A DNA stretch of 40,166 nucleotides from an uncultured Bacteroidales bacterium (GCA_902798425.1 CADBWR010000021.1:1-40166), one strand, 5' to 3'. Shown: positions 17,120 to 25,649, counted from the stretch's first letter. Notes: generated from the sequence alone by a model not told the origin. Program-made: numbers and translations.

Positions 17120-17659
17120 TCATTCTTCGACGAGTGTGTAGATTTCCTTCAGCTGGCGGCCTTGCTGGTCATAGTCCAAGCCGTAGCCAACAATAAAGTC
17201 ATTGGGGATAGAGAAGGCAGCATACTTGATATCAATAGGTTCCTTCAGTTTGTCGGGCTTGACGAAAAGCGTACAGATATCTATTGATGCCGGGTTACGA
17301 GTGCCCAAAGCCTCCATCATCTGCTTCATGGTAGCACCAGTGTCGACGATGTCTTCCACGATGATTATCGTCCTACCTGTCAAGTCTTCATTGATACCAA
17401 TAACCTCCTTCACCTTACCTGTGGAGATGGTACCTTGATAAGAAGCCAACTTGACAAACGATATCTCACAGGGGATTGTCATCTCGCGCATCAAATCAGC
17501 GGCAAAGATAAACGATCCGTTCAATACGCCAAGAAATAGCGGATTCTTACCTTCCATATCACGGCTGACCTGTGCAGCCAACTCCTTAATACGCTGTTTT
17601 ATCTCAGCTTCGGATATCGACGTTTTGAACGTTTTGTCCTTGATTTTAACTATGCTCAT
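17120..17659 (-). CDS. hpt: Hypoxanthine phosphoribosyltransferase
   Basis: The 179-residue enzyme salvages hypoxanthine (and often guanine) to IMP/GMP with PRPP. The PRPP loop VEDIVDTGATM is complete, and the LNGSFIFAADL loop and the C-terminal VGYGLDYD are typical. The frame is open to 17764, but the start at 17659 gives the usual length and lies just downstream of two candidate -7 elements; the upstream part would include them. First gene of the run hpt-adk-obgE-M23, divergent from nnr. Its TGA overlaps an in-frame ATG of the adk leader. Confidence 0.95.
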   Translation of the reverse strand: MSIVKIKDKTFKTSISEAEIKQRIKELAAQVSRDMEGKNPLFLGVLNGSFIFAADLMREMTIPCEISFVKLASYQGTISTGKVKEVIGINEDLTGRTIIIVEDIVDTGATMKQMMEALGTRNPASIDICTLFVKPDKLKEPIDIKYAAFSIPNDFIVGYGLDYDQQGRQLKEIYTLVEE

Positions 17660-17683
17660 TTTTAAAAAACATGAATTTTGGCA

Positions 17684-17711
17684 CAAAATTACAATTTTTT
17701 TCGCAAATATA
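17684..17711 (-). promoter_or_regulatory. Candidate promoters of the hpt run
   Basis: Two -7-like elements lie on the minus strand: TATATTTG (17704-17711) and TAATTTTG (17684-17691), 20 bases apart. Either could start the transcript 15-40 bases before the ATG at 17659. No clear -33 TTG accompanies either one. Confidence 0.5.
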
Positions 17712-17734
17712 GGTATTGTATAACATATTTTTCG

Positions 17735-17742
17735 TATTTTTG
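17735..17742 (+). promoter_or_regulatory. -7 promoter element of nnr
   Basis: TATTTTTG ends only 8 bases before the ATG at 17751, so a transcript from it would have almost no leader. A TTG lies upstream at 17716-17718, but the 16-base spacing is shorter than usual. Confidence 0.5.
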
Positions 17743-17750
17743 CATACTGA

Positions 17751-19265
17751 ATGAAGATATTCACGAGTGCTCAGATTAAAGAGCTAGACAAATACACCAT
17801 TGAGAACGAGCCCATCTCGAGTCTCAATCTGATGGAACGCGCCGCCCAAACAATGGTACGCTCTATCATTGAATTGTGGAGTACCACAACACCTATTGTG
17901 GTATTTGCAGGACCTGGCAACAATGGTGGAGATGCTTTGGCCATAGCCCGCATGATGGCTGACCAAGGCTATCAGGTTATCGTCTACCTGTTCAACATCA
18001 GTGGACATCTTTCTCCCGACTGCGCAGCCAACAAGAAACTGCTGGAAGAGAACAAGCGCATCAAACTTTTCGTAGAGGTCACACAAGAGTTTGACCCGCC
18101 CGTACTTGACGAACAGACACTGGTCATCGACGGTCTCTTCGGCTCTGGCCTCAACAAACCGTTAGCGGGAGGTTTCGCATCATTGGTAAAATACATCAAT
18201 GCCTCGCCGTCAAAAGTCATCAGCATTGATATGCCTTCAGGTCTGATGGCTGAGGACAACACCTATAATGTCCGCGCAAATATTATCCGCGCCAACCTGA
18301 CACTTACCCTGCAACAGCCTAAGTTGTCATTCTTCTTTGCCGAGAACCAGCAGTTCATCGGACAACTGCGCGTACTTGACATCCGCATCAGCCAAGAAGG
18401 CATCCAGAAGACAGAGGCTCCCTACACCATTATTGAAGAGAATGACATACGCCATTGTCTCCTACCCCGTGACCCCTTTGCGCACAAGGGACAAATGGGT
18501 CACGCACTGCTCATTGCCGGCAGCTACTGCATGGCAGGGGCGGCTATACTGGCTGCTCAAGCATGCCTGCGCTCAGGTGCAGGCAAGCTCACCATCAACT
18601 CGCCCCGACGTAACATCTCCATTCTCCAGCAAGCCATCCCTGAAGCTATTATCCAGACAGGCTCGGAGGAGACCATCTTTGCAGAATCTGTAGACACAGA
18701 AGACTATAGCGCTATGGGCATCGGTCCCGGATTAGGACAAAGTGAGCAGACCGCCATTGCGCTTATCGCACAACTACGACGCACGCAGTGTCCGATTGTG
18801 GCAGATGCCGATACACTCAACATTCTGGGCAACCACCGTGCGTGGCTCCAGCAGTTGCCTAAAGGAATCATCCTGACACCACACCCCAAAGAGTTTGACC
18901 GCATGGAGGGTCATTGCGCCGACAGTTACGAGCGTCTGACCAAAGCCTGCAATCTGGCAGAACGCCTGCAGGGCATCGTCATCCTCAAAGGACGCTATAC
19001 AGCTATCTGCATGGCCGACGGCCATGTTATGTTCAACCCCACTGGCAATGCTGGTATGGCTACTGCTGGCAGCGGCGACGTACTGACGGGCATCATCACC
19101 GCTTTGTTGGCTCGCGGCTATCAGCGCAAAGAAGCTTGCATGGTGGGGGTCTACCTTCACGGACTGGCCGGTGATTTAGCTGCCAACGACCTTGGCGAGG
19201 AAAGTCTTCTTGCCAGTGATATCATCCGTTACCTGCCACAGGCATTTAAGAGATTGAAAGATTAA
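17751..19265 (+). CDS. nnr: Bifunctional NAD(P)H-hydrate epimerase / ADP-dependent NAD(P)H-hydrate dehydratase
   Basis: The 504-residue fusion repairs damaged NADH and NADPH. The N-terminal YjeF_N domain (about 1-215) shows NLMERAA, FAGPGNNGGDALAIAR and DGLFGSGLNKPL. The C-terminal dehydratase domain (about 225-500), a ribokinase-like fold, shows HKGQMGHALLIAGS, GIGPGLGQS and the ATP-site motif TAGSGDVLTGIITALLARGY. In the first motif the usual NNGGDG reads NNGGDA, a mild change. The length is normal for the fused form. The gene is divergent from hpt and followed 13 bases later by the DUF4831 gene. Confidence 0.96.
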   Translation: MKIFTSAQIKELDKYTIENEPISSLNLMERAAQTMVRSIIELWSTTTPIVVFAGPGNNGGDALAIARMMADQGYQVIVYLFNISGHLSPDCAANKKLLEENKRIKLFVEVTQEFDPPVLDEQTLVIDGLFGSGLNKPLAGGFASLVKYINASPSKVISIDMPSGLMAEDNTYNVRANIIRANLTLTLQQPKLSFFFAENQQFIGQLRVLDIRISQEGIQKTEAPYTIIEENDIRHCLLPRDPFAHKGQMGHALLIAGSYCMAGAAILAAQACLRSGAGKLTINSPRRNISILQQAIPEAIIQTGSEETIFAESVDTEDYSAMGIGPGLGQSEQTAIALIAQLRRTQCPIVADADTLNILGNHRAWLQQLPKGIILTPHPKEFDRMEGHCADSYERLTKACNLAERLQGIVILKGRYTAICMADGHVMFNPTGNAGMATAGSGDVLTGIITALLARGYQRKEACMVGVYLHGLAGDLAANDLGEESLLASDIIRYLPQAFKRLKD

Positions 19266-19278
19266 AAAAAATAGATCC

Positions 19279-20340
19279 ATGAAAAAATTACTATTTGCAG
19301 CCCTACTATTAAGTAGCATCGTAGCAATGGCACAGCAGCAGGCAACGCAGATGAAGCCTGGCAAGACTGCTGAAGGCATCTACTATTACTTGCCTAAGAC
19401 TGCCATTGAGTTCAACTTGCTCATTGAGAAGAAGACTTACACGCCAGGCATTTTTGCCAAGTATGGTGAAAAGTACCTTCGTCTGAGAGGCATCAAGCAA
19501 GAGGAAGAAGTAACCTATAGCATTGCCAGCTACGGTCTTACCTCCATTGGCATCATTGACACTACAAAGTGCTTTTTCGTCAAGACAAAGGGTGGAAAAT
19601 GCGAGAATGCCGAGTTCCATCTGACAGACGATGGTGTGCTGCAGTCCATCAATGCAGACCCTGCAGAGGTTAAGCCCCACGTACCTTTCAAGCCTGCTCC
19701 TCCTGTCAAGGAGCCAGATCCTAAACAATACCTTAATGCTGAGGTGCTGTCAGCTGGCAGCACAGCCAAGATGGCTGAGCTTACCGTAGAACAGATTATC
19801 GAACTCCAGGAGCACCGTCAGGCACTCATTACGGGCGAGGCTGAAGACATCCCGCAGGACGAGCAGCAGTTGCAGCTGATGATTGACGAGATTGACAAGC
19901 AACGTGAAATCCTGATGACGCTCTTCACGGGTACTACCCACCGCGACACGGTTGAACAGAAGCTCATCGTCTGTCCTGAGAAGGAAGTGGACCGTGAAGT
20001 TATCTTCCGCATTTCAAAGAAGGTTGGTCTGGTTGACAAAGACGATCTCTCGGGCGTACCCTATTATATGAGCATAGAAGACATGCACCGCACGACCTTC
20101 CAGAAGTATGATGTTGACGAGAAGAAGAAAGAGGGCGGTTTCTATGTCAATGTTCCCGGCCGTATCAAACTGACGCTACACCGTGACAACCACTTCCTTG
20201 GATCTTTCGACCTGTATGCCGCCCAGTTTGGCTTTGTCGAGTTGCGTAGTGGTTCACTCTTCAAGCGCTACGTCACCCACATGACACTGAACCCGACAAC
20301 TGGTTCTGTCGACAAGATTCACGCTGACATGGGTAAGTAA
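19279..20340 (+). CDS. Exported DUF4831 family protein
   Basis: The 353-residue protein has a signal peptide (MKKLLFAALLLSSIVAMAQ) and a body recognisable as DUF4831: YYYLPKTAIEFNLLIEKKTYTPGIFAKY near the start, a proline-rich linker (PFKPAPPVKEPDP, about 134-146), a charged helical part and a C-terminal beta region. The family is nearly confined to Bacteroidota and has no known function. It is probably periplasmic. It starts 13 bases after nnr, so shares its transcript, and is followed by a terminator hairpin at 20411-20439. Confidence 0.85.
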   Translation: MKKLLFAALLLSSIVAMAQQQATQMKPGKTAEGIYYYLPKTAIEFNLLIEKKTYTPGIFAKYGEKYLRLRGIKQEEEVTYSIASYGLTSIGIIDTTKCFFVKTKGGKCENAEFHLTDDGVLQSINADPAEVKPHVPFKPAPPVKEPDPKQYLNAEVLSAGSTAKMAELTVEQIIELQEHRQALITGEAEDIPQDEQQLQLMIDEIDKQREILMTLFTGTTHRDTVEQKLIVCPEKEVDREVIFRISKKVGLVDKDDLSGVPYYMSIEDMHRTTFQKYDVDEKKKEGGFYVNVPGRIKLTLHRDNHFLGSFDLYAAQFGFVELRSGSLFKRYVTHMTLNPTTGSVDKIHADMGK

Positions 20341-20404
20341 TAACGGATGGTCGTTATAACGGAATAGTGAAACAACGTGATAACGATCTACCATCAAGAC
20401 AAAA

Positions 20405-20445
20405 AAACAATAAAGGCTTTCCATTTCGGAAAGCCTTTATATATA
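20405..20445. terminator. Bidirectional terminator between DUF4831 gene and fba
   Basis: A perfect 12-bp stem (TAAAGGCTTTCC at 20411-20422 with GGAAAGCCTTTA at 20428-20439) has a 5-base loop. The minus strand continues into a T-rich tail (TTGTTTTTTTG), best fitting the fba transcript; the plus side continues as TATATATA. Both convergent genes probably use it. Confidence 0.85.
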
Positions 20446-20462
20446 TAAATAGGTGTAACTGC

Positions 20463-21467
20463 TTACTCAGCGAGCTTACCGTCAGAACCAAGTACCTCCT
20501 TGATCTTGTGGATGTACATCTTCTTCATGTTCTCACGAGCGGGCTTCAGATACTGACGAGGATCGAAGTGGTCAGGATGCTCAGCGAGATACTGACGGAT
20601 GGCAGCGGTCATGGCAAGACGAGAGTCAGAGTCGATGTTAATCTTGCAGACAGCACTCTTAGATGCCTTGCGGAGCTGCTCCTCAGGAATACCTACAGCG
20701 TCGGGCAGGTTACCACCGAACTTGTTGATAGTGTCAACCTCGTCCTGTGGAACGGAAGAAGAGCCGTGGAGCACGATGGGGAATCCAGGAAGCTTCTTCT
20801 CGATCTCAGCCAGCACGTCGAAAGCGAGTGGAGGAGGAACGAGCTTACCGGTCTTCGGGTCACGTGTGCACTGCTCGGGCTTGAACTTATAAGCACCATG
20901 AGAAGTACCGATGGAGATAGCCAGAGAGTCGCAGCCTGTGCGGGTAGCGAAGTCAATCACCTCCTCGGGCTTGGTGTAGTGGCTTACCTCAGAGGCAACC
21001 TCATCCTCAACACCAGCGAGGACACCGAGCTCACACTCTACGGTAACATCATACTTGTGTGCATACTCTACAACCTGACGGGAGATCTTGATGTTCTCCT
21101 CGTAGGGCAGTGAAGAACCGTCGTACATAACTGAAGAGAAGCCCATGTCGATACAATCCTTACAGAGCTCGAAGCTATCTCCGTGGTCCAGATGAAGCAC
21201 AATCTCAGGATGCTTACAGCCCAACTCCTTGGCGTAAGCTACAGCACCCTCAGCCATGTAACGCAGAATGGTAGCGTTAGCATAGTTACGAGCCCCCTTA
21301 GAAACCTGCATAATAACAGGAGACTTTGTCTCAACAGCAGCCTGAACGATAGCCTGCATCTGCTCCATGGTGTTGAAGTTGAAAGCAGGGATTGCGTAGC
21401 CACCAGCTACGGCCTTCTTGAACATCTCGCGAGTATTTACGAGACCCAAATCCTTGTAATTTACCAT
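20463..21467 (-). CDS. fba: Class II fructose-1,6-bisphosphate aldolase
   Basis: The 334-residue metal-dependent enzyme splits fructose 1,6-bisphosphate into two triose phosphates. Zinc-site motifs are present: LHLDHGDSFELCKDCI near residue 90, the E-L-G-V-L-A-G-V-E-D stretch, SIGTSHGAYKF and VLHGSSSV. The N-terminus (VNYKDLGLVNTREMFKKA) and length fit the Bacteroidota type. It is monocistronic with its own promoter at 21512-21519 and terminator at 20411-20439. Codon choice is strongly biased, in keeping with high expression. Confidence 0.97.
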   Translation of the reverse strand: MVNYKDLGLVNTREMFKKAVAGGYAIPAFNFNTMEQMQAIVQAAVETKSPVIMQVSKGARNYANATILRYMAEGAVAYAKELGCKHPEIVLHLDHGDSFELCKDCIDMGFSSVMYDGSSLPYEENIKISRQVVEYAHKYDVTVECELGVLAGVEDEVASEVSHYTKPEEVIDFATRTGCDSLAISIGTSHGAYKFKPEQCTRDPKTGKLVPPPLAFDVLAEIEKKLPGFPIVLHGSSSVPQDEVDTINKFGGNLPDAVGIPEEQLRKASKSAVCKINIDSDSRLAMTAAIRQYLAEHPDHFDPRQYLKPARENMKKMYIHKIKEVLGSDGKLAE

Positions 21468-21511
21468 AATTTTGTTTTAATTAATATGTTAATTGGAATT
21501 TTAACTGCGTG

Positions 21512-21519
21512 CAAAGTTA
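21512..21519 (-). promoter_or_regulatory. -7 promoter element of fba
   Basis: The minus strand reads TAACTTTG, fitting TAnnTTTG, 44 bases before the ATG at 21467. The leader downstream of it is AT-rich, as is common for highly translated Bacteroidota genes. Confidence 0.7.
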
Positions 21520-21601
21520 GCAATATTTTTTGTAAACGAGTCACAAAGGTGGACCTATTAGATACATTTTTGAGGATTTTTTTGATTTTCCGCAAGTTCT
21601 G

Positions 21602-21639
21602 TGTAACACGTCTGCTCAAAATGCAAAGTATGTGTTACA
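21602..21639. promoter_or_regulatory. Inverted repeat between fba and the Cache protein gene
   Basis: TGTAACAC (21602-21609) and GTGTTACA (21632-21639) form a perfect 8-bp inverted repeat around a 22-base spacer. It lies between the two divergent promoters and could be an operator or a weak hairpin. The rest of this gap shows no gene. Confidence 0.3.
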
Positions 21640-21719
21640 AAAGTTCTTCTTTCTAATTCTTTTCCGACAAAACAAAGAAAAAAAATGCCTTTTTTCTTCT
21701 CTATTTAAGGGAAATAGTT

Positions 21720-21727
21720 TACCTTTG
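21720..21727 (+). promoter_or_regulatory. -7 promoter element of the Cache membrane protein gene
   Basis: TACCTTTG fits TAnnTTTG and lies 26 bases before the ATG at 21754. No good -33 TTG is seen. Confidence 0.65.
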
Positions 21728-21753
21728 TCCACCAAAAGAGTCACAGAACCATC

Positions 21754-22674
21754 ATGAAACCAATCAAAAGATACTCACTGACGTTCATTATCGCCGCCGC
21801 TATCATCATCGAGGTGATAGGCGCCGTACAATACTTTGTAGTACTCCATGACACCAAACAAGAGATGTTGGCCAAAGCTCGACGCGACATGCAGGAGAGC
21901 CAGCGAGTAGCCATGGTAAGGACAGAGGTAGAAACCGCACTCAAGAATTCCGAGCACAGTTTCTATCTGGCACTGGTAAACCCAGAAACCAGCTATAGCA
22001 TAGCTTCACGCATCATTCAGGTCAATCCACATATCATAGGTGTGGGTGTTGCCTTTATACCTGATTACTATAAAGACAAGGGAAAGAACGGCCTCTTCCT
22101 GCCATACACCTATGACGATCAGCCTAACATATCTAATAAAGGCAAGCGGACAGGGTCTCTATTCCTGCGCACCCAGCAAATGGTGAATTTCGACTACACC
22201 CAGCGTGACTGGTTTAAAACGGCAATAGCTGGCAAGAGCGAGTGGACAGAAGCCTATGTTGGCGAAGGCAGCAATAACGTTCTTATGTGTACTTATTCCA
22301 TTCCTATCAAAGAGAAGAACGGCCGTATTGTTGGAGCACTCTTTGCAGATGTCAGCATGGAGGATGCCACCGTCATGATGAGCAAGATGAATATGGGTAT
22401 CCGTAAAGGAGGCATCATCACCCTCTTCATCCAAATTATCAGTCTTTTGTTGATGGCTTTCATTGTTTGGCGCGCTATTGTTGCTTCACGAAACTATAAG
22501 GAGCGCTACATCGACCCGGAGAAAACCCAACTCATTGAAAAGATGGAGAAGATGCGCGTCGTCAACAACCGACTGACCAAGAGAAACCAAGAGCTGGCAC
22601 AAAAGGTCAGCGACCTTCAGTCCCAGCTCAATTCTCCATCGCGCCAAGCCAATGACCAGCATTGGTTCGGATGA
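21754..22674 (+). CDS. Cache-domain membrane protein without output domain
   Basis: The 306-residue protein has a membrane segment (about 10-30), a periplasmic Cache sensor region (about 35-210), a second membrane segment (about 219-241) and a cytoplasmic coiled coil (about 255-295; EKMEKMRVVNNRLTKRNQELAQKVSDLQSQL). The Cache part has the same landmarks as the two sensors at 4587-8004: RDWFKTAIAGKSEW, TYSIPI and GALFADVS. After ADVS it goes almost at once to the membrane, so the second half of a double-Cache domain is missing. HAMP, kinase and phosphatase domains are also absent. It could be a ligand-binding partner for another sensor. It stands alone with its own promoter. Confidence 0.85.
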   Translation: MKPIKRYSLTFIIAAAIIIEVIGAVQYFVVLHDTKQEMLAKARRDMQESQRVAMVRTEVETALKNSEHSFYLALVNPETSYSIASRIIQVNPHIIGVGVAFIPDYYKDKGKNGLFLPYTYDDQPNISNKGKRTGSLFLRTQQMVNFDYTQRDWFKTAIAGKSEWTEAYVGEGSNNVLMCTYSIPIKEKNGRIVGALFADVSMEDATVMMSKMNMGIRKGGIITLFIQIISLLLMAFIVWRAIVASRNYKERYIDPEKTQLIEKMEKMRVVNNRLTKRNQELAQKVSDLQSQLNSPSRQANDQHWFG

Positions 22675-22686
22675 CGATCTACTGTC

Positions 22687-23325
22687 TTATCCAATATACT
22701 TCATGATGATATCCACGATTTCATCCTCCGTCTTACCATCAGCAGAGATGACGAGGTCGTAATTGCGGGTATCATAGCGAGAGCTCTTGGTATACTCTTG
22801 CACGTAGTTCTCGCGCATCCGGTCTACTCTCTCAATAGCTTCGCGAGCCTCAGCCTCCGACTTACCTTGTTTTCTCATCAGACGATCTATGCGGAAAGGC
22901 ATGGAGGCCTGAATGAAGATATTCAGATGGTTAGGATGAGCACGGAACACAAAGAATCCGCTGCGACCAGCCACTACACACGACTCATGCAAGGCGATGT
23001 CCTGCAATATCAACGTCTCAGCTTCAAAGATTTCCTTCGTGTCCAGTAAGTCAACTCCACTACCCTTCTGTGGCAAGAAGAAATTAGAGTTAGCACCAGG
23101 ACCTATCTGCCAGACGCGTTTAACATCGTCCCACCAGCTTTTCTTCTGTCCCTTCAGCCGCTCTATCTCCTCAACCGTAAGGTTAAACTTCTCCTGCAAA
23201 GCCTTGATAAGTGCCTTGTCATAGAATGCCACGCCCAGTTTCTCTGCCAACTTACGGCCTACAGTGCGTCCGCCACTGCCTAACTCGCGATTGATGGTGA
23301 TGACAAATTTCTCGTTCTTATTCAT
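22687..23325 (-). CDS. Cytidylate kinase-like family protein
   Basis: The 212-residue protein has a P-loop-like ITINRELGSGGRTVGRKLAEKLG at its start, FYDKALI, a VVAGRSGFFV strand and a LID-like RIDRLMRKQGKSEAEA, as in the cytidylate-kinase-like family (Cytidylate_kin2). It is probably a nucleotide or small-molecule kinase, but it is not the house-keeping CMP kinase, and its substrate is unknown. It starts 6 bases after the aquaporin stop, so both share a transcript, a pairing without obvious biochemical logic. Confidence 0.85.
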   Translation of the reverse strand: MNKNEKFVITINRELGSGGRTVGRKLAEKLGVAFYDKALIKALQEKFNLTVEEIERLKGQKKSWWDDVKRVWQIGPGANSNFFLPQKGSGVDLLDTKEIFEAETLILQDIALHESCVVAGRSGFFVFRAHPNHLNIFIQASMPFRIDRLMRKQGKSEAEAREAIERVDRMRENYVQEYTKSSRYDTRNYDLVISADGKTEDEIVDIIMKYIG

Positions 23326-23331
23326 ATTGCT

Positions 23332-24006
23332 CTATTTCTCCGGTTCAATCATCTTCCACAGGCAAGCAGCCAGTGCGCCACCAACGAATGGACCTACGAT
23401 GAATATCCAAAGGTTAGTCAGTGCAGTGCCACCCTGGAAGATAGCAGGAGCCAATGAACGAGCGGGGTTTACAGAAGTTCCTGTATAGCGGATGCAGACC
23501 AAGTGAACGAGTACGAGGCTCAGACCGATAGCCAGACCTGCAAAGTTGTTGGTAGCACCATTAGTCTTGGCAGTAGCACCCAGCACAACGAGTACAAAGA
23601 CGCAGGTGAAGATAATCTCAGCAAGCAGACCACCCAGTACAGAGACGTTAGCCTGCAGGTCGTTAGCGCCAGTACCCTCCAGTCCGGGAACATTTTCTGT
23701 CAATACAAAGAGCAGTGCACTACCAATAAATGCACCGATGCACTGGAAGACGATATACATAGCACCCTCCTTGGCATCCATACGTCCGGAGAGGATACAG
23801 CCCAGCGTGATAGCAGGATTGATGTGGCAACCGGAGATACCACCGATGGTGTAAGCCATAGCAACTACTGCCAAGCCGAAGGCAAAGGCCGTACCCACCA
23901 CAGCGGGGATATTGTTTACAGGATCACAACCCAGGCTGACTGCTACGCCGCAGCCCATCAATACGAGCACCATAGTGCCCACCATTTCTGCTAAATACTT
24001 TTTCAT
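23332..24006 (-). CDS. aqpZ: Aquaporin Z-like water channel (MIP family)
   Basis: The 224-residue protein has six membrane segments and both NPA boxes: CHINPAITLG in the first half and GTSVNPARSLAPA in the second. The pore constriction looks like a water channel rather than a glycerol channel: a His lies in HLVCIRYTGTSVNPAR ahead of the second NPA and an Arg follows it, as in AqpZ, and the extended Asp typical of glycerol facilitators (NPARD) is absent. It has its own promoter (24052-24082) and is followed by the cytidylate-kinase-like gene after 6 bases. Confidence 0.92.
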   Translation of the reverse strand: MKKYLAEMVGTMVLVLMGCGVAVSLGCDPVNNIPAVVGTAFAFGLAVVAMAYTIGGISGCHINPAITLGCILSGRMDAKEGAMYIVFQCIGAFIGSALLFVLTENVPGLEGTGANDLQANVSVLGGLLAEIIFTCVFVLVVLGATAKTNGATNNFAGLAIGLSLVLVHLVCIRYTGTSVNPARSLAPAIFQGGTALTNLWIFIVGPFVGGALAACLWKMIEPEK

Positions 24007-24051
24007 AACGTTAATAGTTTTTAGAGGTTAAAAAATAATACTTATTGGTCG

Positions 24052-24082
24052 CAAATATAGTAAATAATTCTGAAAGTTGCAA
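24052..24082 (-). promoter_or_regulatory. Promoter of aqpZ and the kinase-like gene
   Basis: On the minus strand TTG (24082-24080) and TATATTTG (24059-24052) are 20 bases apart. The predicted leader is about 40 bases. Confidence 0.7.
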
Positions 24083-24101
24083 GTTTTTCCCACAAAAAAA
24101 G

Positions 24102-25628
24102 TTATTCTTCCGTGTAATTAAAGTATGAGAAATCTGCCGTACCGTCGCCTTCAGCATACATTCCCACGATAGCACCAGTGAAGCCACCCACTATCTCAGT
24201 ACTCAACAGCGTGCAGTCGTGTTCGCAAAGCAACTGCCACGACTGTCCGTCGCAGGCATATTCAAAGCGGTACTTGTCGCCGTCGCTGCTAATGCGCAGA
24301 CGCACTCGACCCGTCAGTTGTCCAGAGTCGTCGCCCATCACCTCGCCTTGCAGACTCTTCACGGTGTAATTCATCATGACCGCTACGGATCCAGTCATGT
24401 ACTTCATCAGACTTACATCCATGTGTCCGTCGTTAATCTGGTAGATAGTCAGACCAGCCTTACAGCCAAAGCCCAGCGAGTCTGTGTCTATCTCAGTCTC
24501 TACAGAGAATACGGCACTCTCCTGTCGGCGACCCATGAAGGTAGGCTGCTGATTGTTTGTCAGCGACCCTTCGGCAGCACGAAGACGGAAGCCCGTACCC
24601 ATGCGCTGATAGTTGCTGCGGACAGGGTTCTGTACGTAGAGCCAATCGACATCGCGTGTCACAGCTTTGCGCGGCAGCTGTGGTGCCAAGGTCTTCACCT
24701 GCATCAGCGTGTCGACAGGCTGTCCGCCATTGACAACAGGCCACTCGCCTTTCTTCCACTCCACAGGAGCCAAGAAGGTCTCACGACCCAGATGGTGGTA
24801 GGCACCTCCAAAATTGCGATAGGCCAAGGACACCACCCACCAGGAGCCGTCGGCAGCCTGGACGAAGTCGCCATGGCCGGTACCCTGTACAGAGAGATAC
24901 TGGCCAGCTAACGAACAGTTGGTCAGCAGCGGGTTGGCAGGATTAGCCTCATAAGGACCATCAATCTTCTTGCTACGGGCAATGGTCAGGCGGTGAGCCA
25001 TCTCTGTGCCGCCCTCCGAGATGAGCAGGTAGTAGTAGCCATCCTTCTTATAGAGGTGGGGACCTTCAGGATAGCGACCTCCTGTGCCCTGCCAGAGTGC
25101 CTTGCTTTGGGTAAGCTGCTTGCCGGTCTTGGGGTCAATCTCACAGAGCATGATGGTGTTGTCGGGGTTGGAAACCATGTAGCACTTGTCGTTCTCGAAA
25201 TAAAGCGACGGGTCGATGCCCTGCTGTTCCAGCCAGACGGGTTCGCTCCACGGCCCGGCTGGATTGGTAGCGGTCACCATGAAGTTGCCGCCATTGCCTA
25301 CGTTGGTGGTAATCATATAGTAGACGCCCTTGTGGTAGCGGATGGTGGGCGCATAGATACCCTGCCACGAGGTGGCACCGCGTAGCGGCAGCTGGCTGTC
25401 GCGGTCGAGCACGTTGCCTATCTGCTGCCAGTTGACCAGGTCCTTGGAATGGAAAATGGGTACACCGGGGAAATACTGGAATGAGGAGTTGACGAGATAG
25501 TAGTCATCTCCCACCCGACAGACGCTGGGGTCAGGATGGAAACCGGGAATAATAGGATTGTGCAGTTCCTGAGCCATCGTCAGCAGCGCACATACGGTTG
25601 ATAAGAGCAGAAAATAAAATCTTTTCAT
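24102..25628 (-). CDS. GH43 family beta-xylosidase / alpha-L-arabinofuranosidase, exported
   Basis: The 508-residue enzyme has a signal peptide (1-19), a five-bladed catalytic propeller (about 22-310) and a C-terminal beta-sandwich (about 320-508) typical of GH43 xylosidases. The catalytic triad can be read: base Asp33 (GFHPDPS), pKa modulator Asp139 (GIDPSLYF) and acid Glu188 (RYPEGPHLY). It should release xylose or arabinose from xylan-type oligosaccharides; which of these cannot be told. It is monocistronic with a promoter at 25650-25657, divergent from the esterase fusion gene. Confidence 0.93.
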   Translation of the reverse strand: MKRFYFLLLSTVCALLTMAQELHNPIIPGFHPDPSVCRVGDDYYLVNSSFQYFPGVPIFHSKDLVNWQQIGNVLDRDSQLPLRGATSWQGIYAPTIRYHKGVYYMITTNVGNGGNFMVTATNPAGPWSEPVWLEQQGIDPSLYFENDKCYMVSNPDNTIMLCEIDPKTGKQLTQSKALWQGTGGRYPEGPHLYKKDGYYYLLISEGGTEMAHRLTIARSKKIDGPYEANPANPLLTNCSLAGQYLSVQGTGHGDFVQAADGSWWVVSLAYRNFGGAYHHLGRETFLAPVEWKKGEWPVVNGGQPVDTLMQVKTLAPQLPRKAVTRDVDWLYVQNPVRSNYQRMGTGFRLRAAEGSLTNNQQPTFMGRRQESAVFSVETEIDTDSLGFGCKAGLTIYQINDGHMDVSLMKYMTGSVAVMMNYTVKSLQGEVMGDDSGQLTGRVRLRISSDGDKYRFEYACDGQSWQLLCEHDCTLLSTEIVGGFTGAIVGMYAEGDGTADFSYFNYTEE

Positions 25629-25649
25629 CTTTTTTAGTTATTAACGGTA

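Noticed and set aside
17660-17764. N-terminal extension of hpt
   Set aside because: It covers the candidate promoters and is not part of the phosphoribosyltransferase fold.
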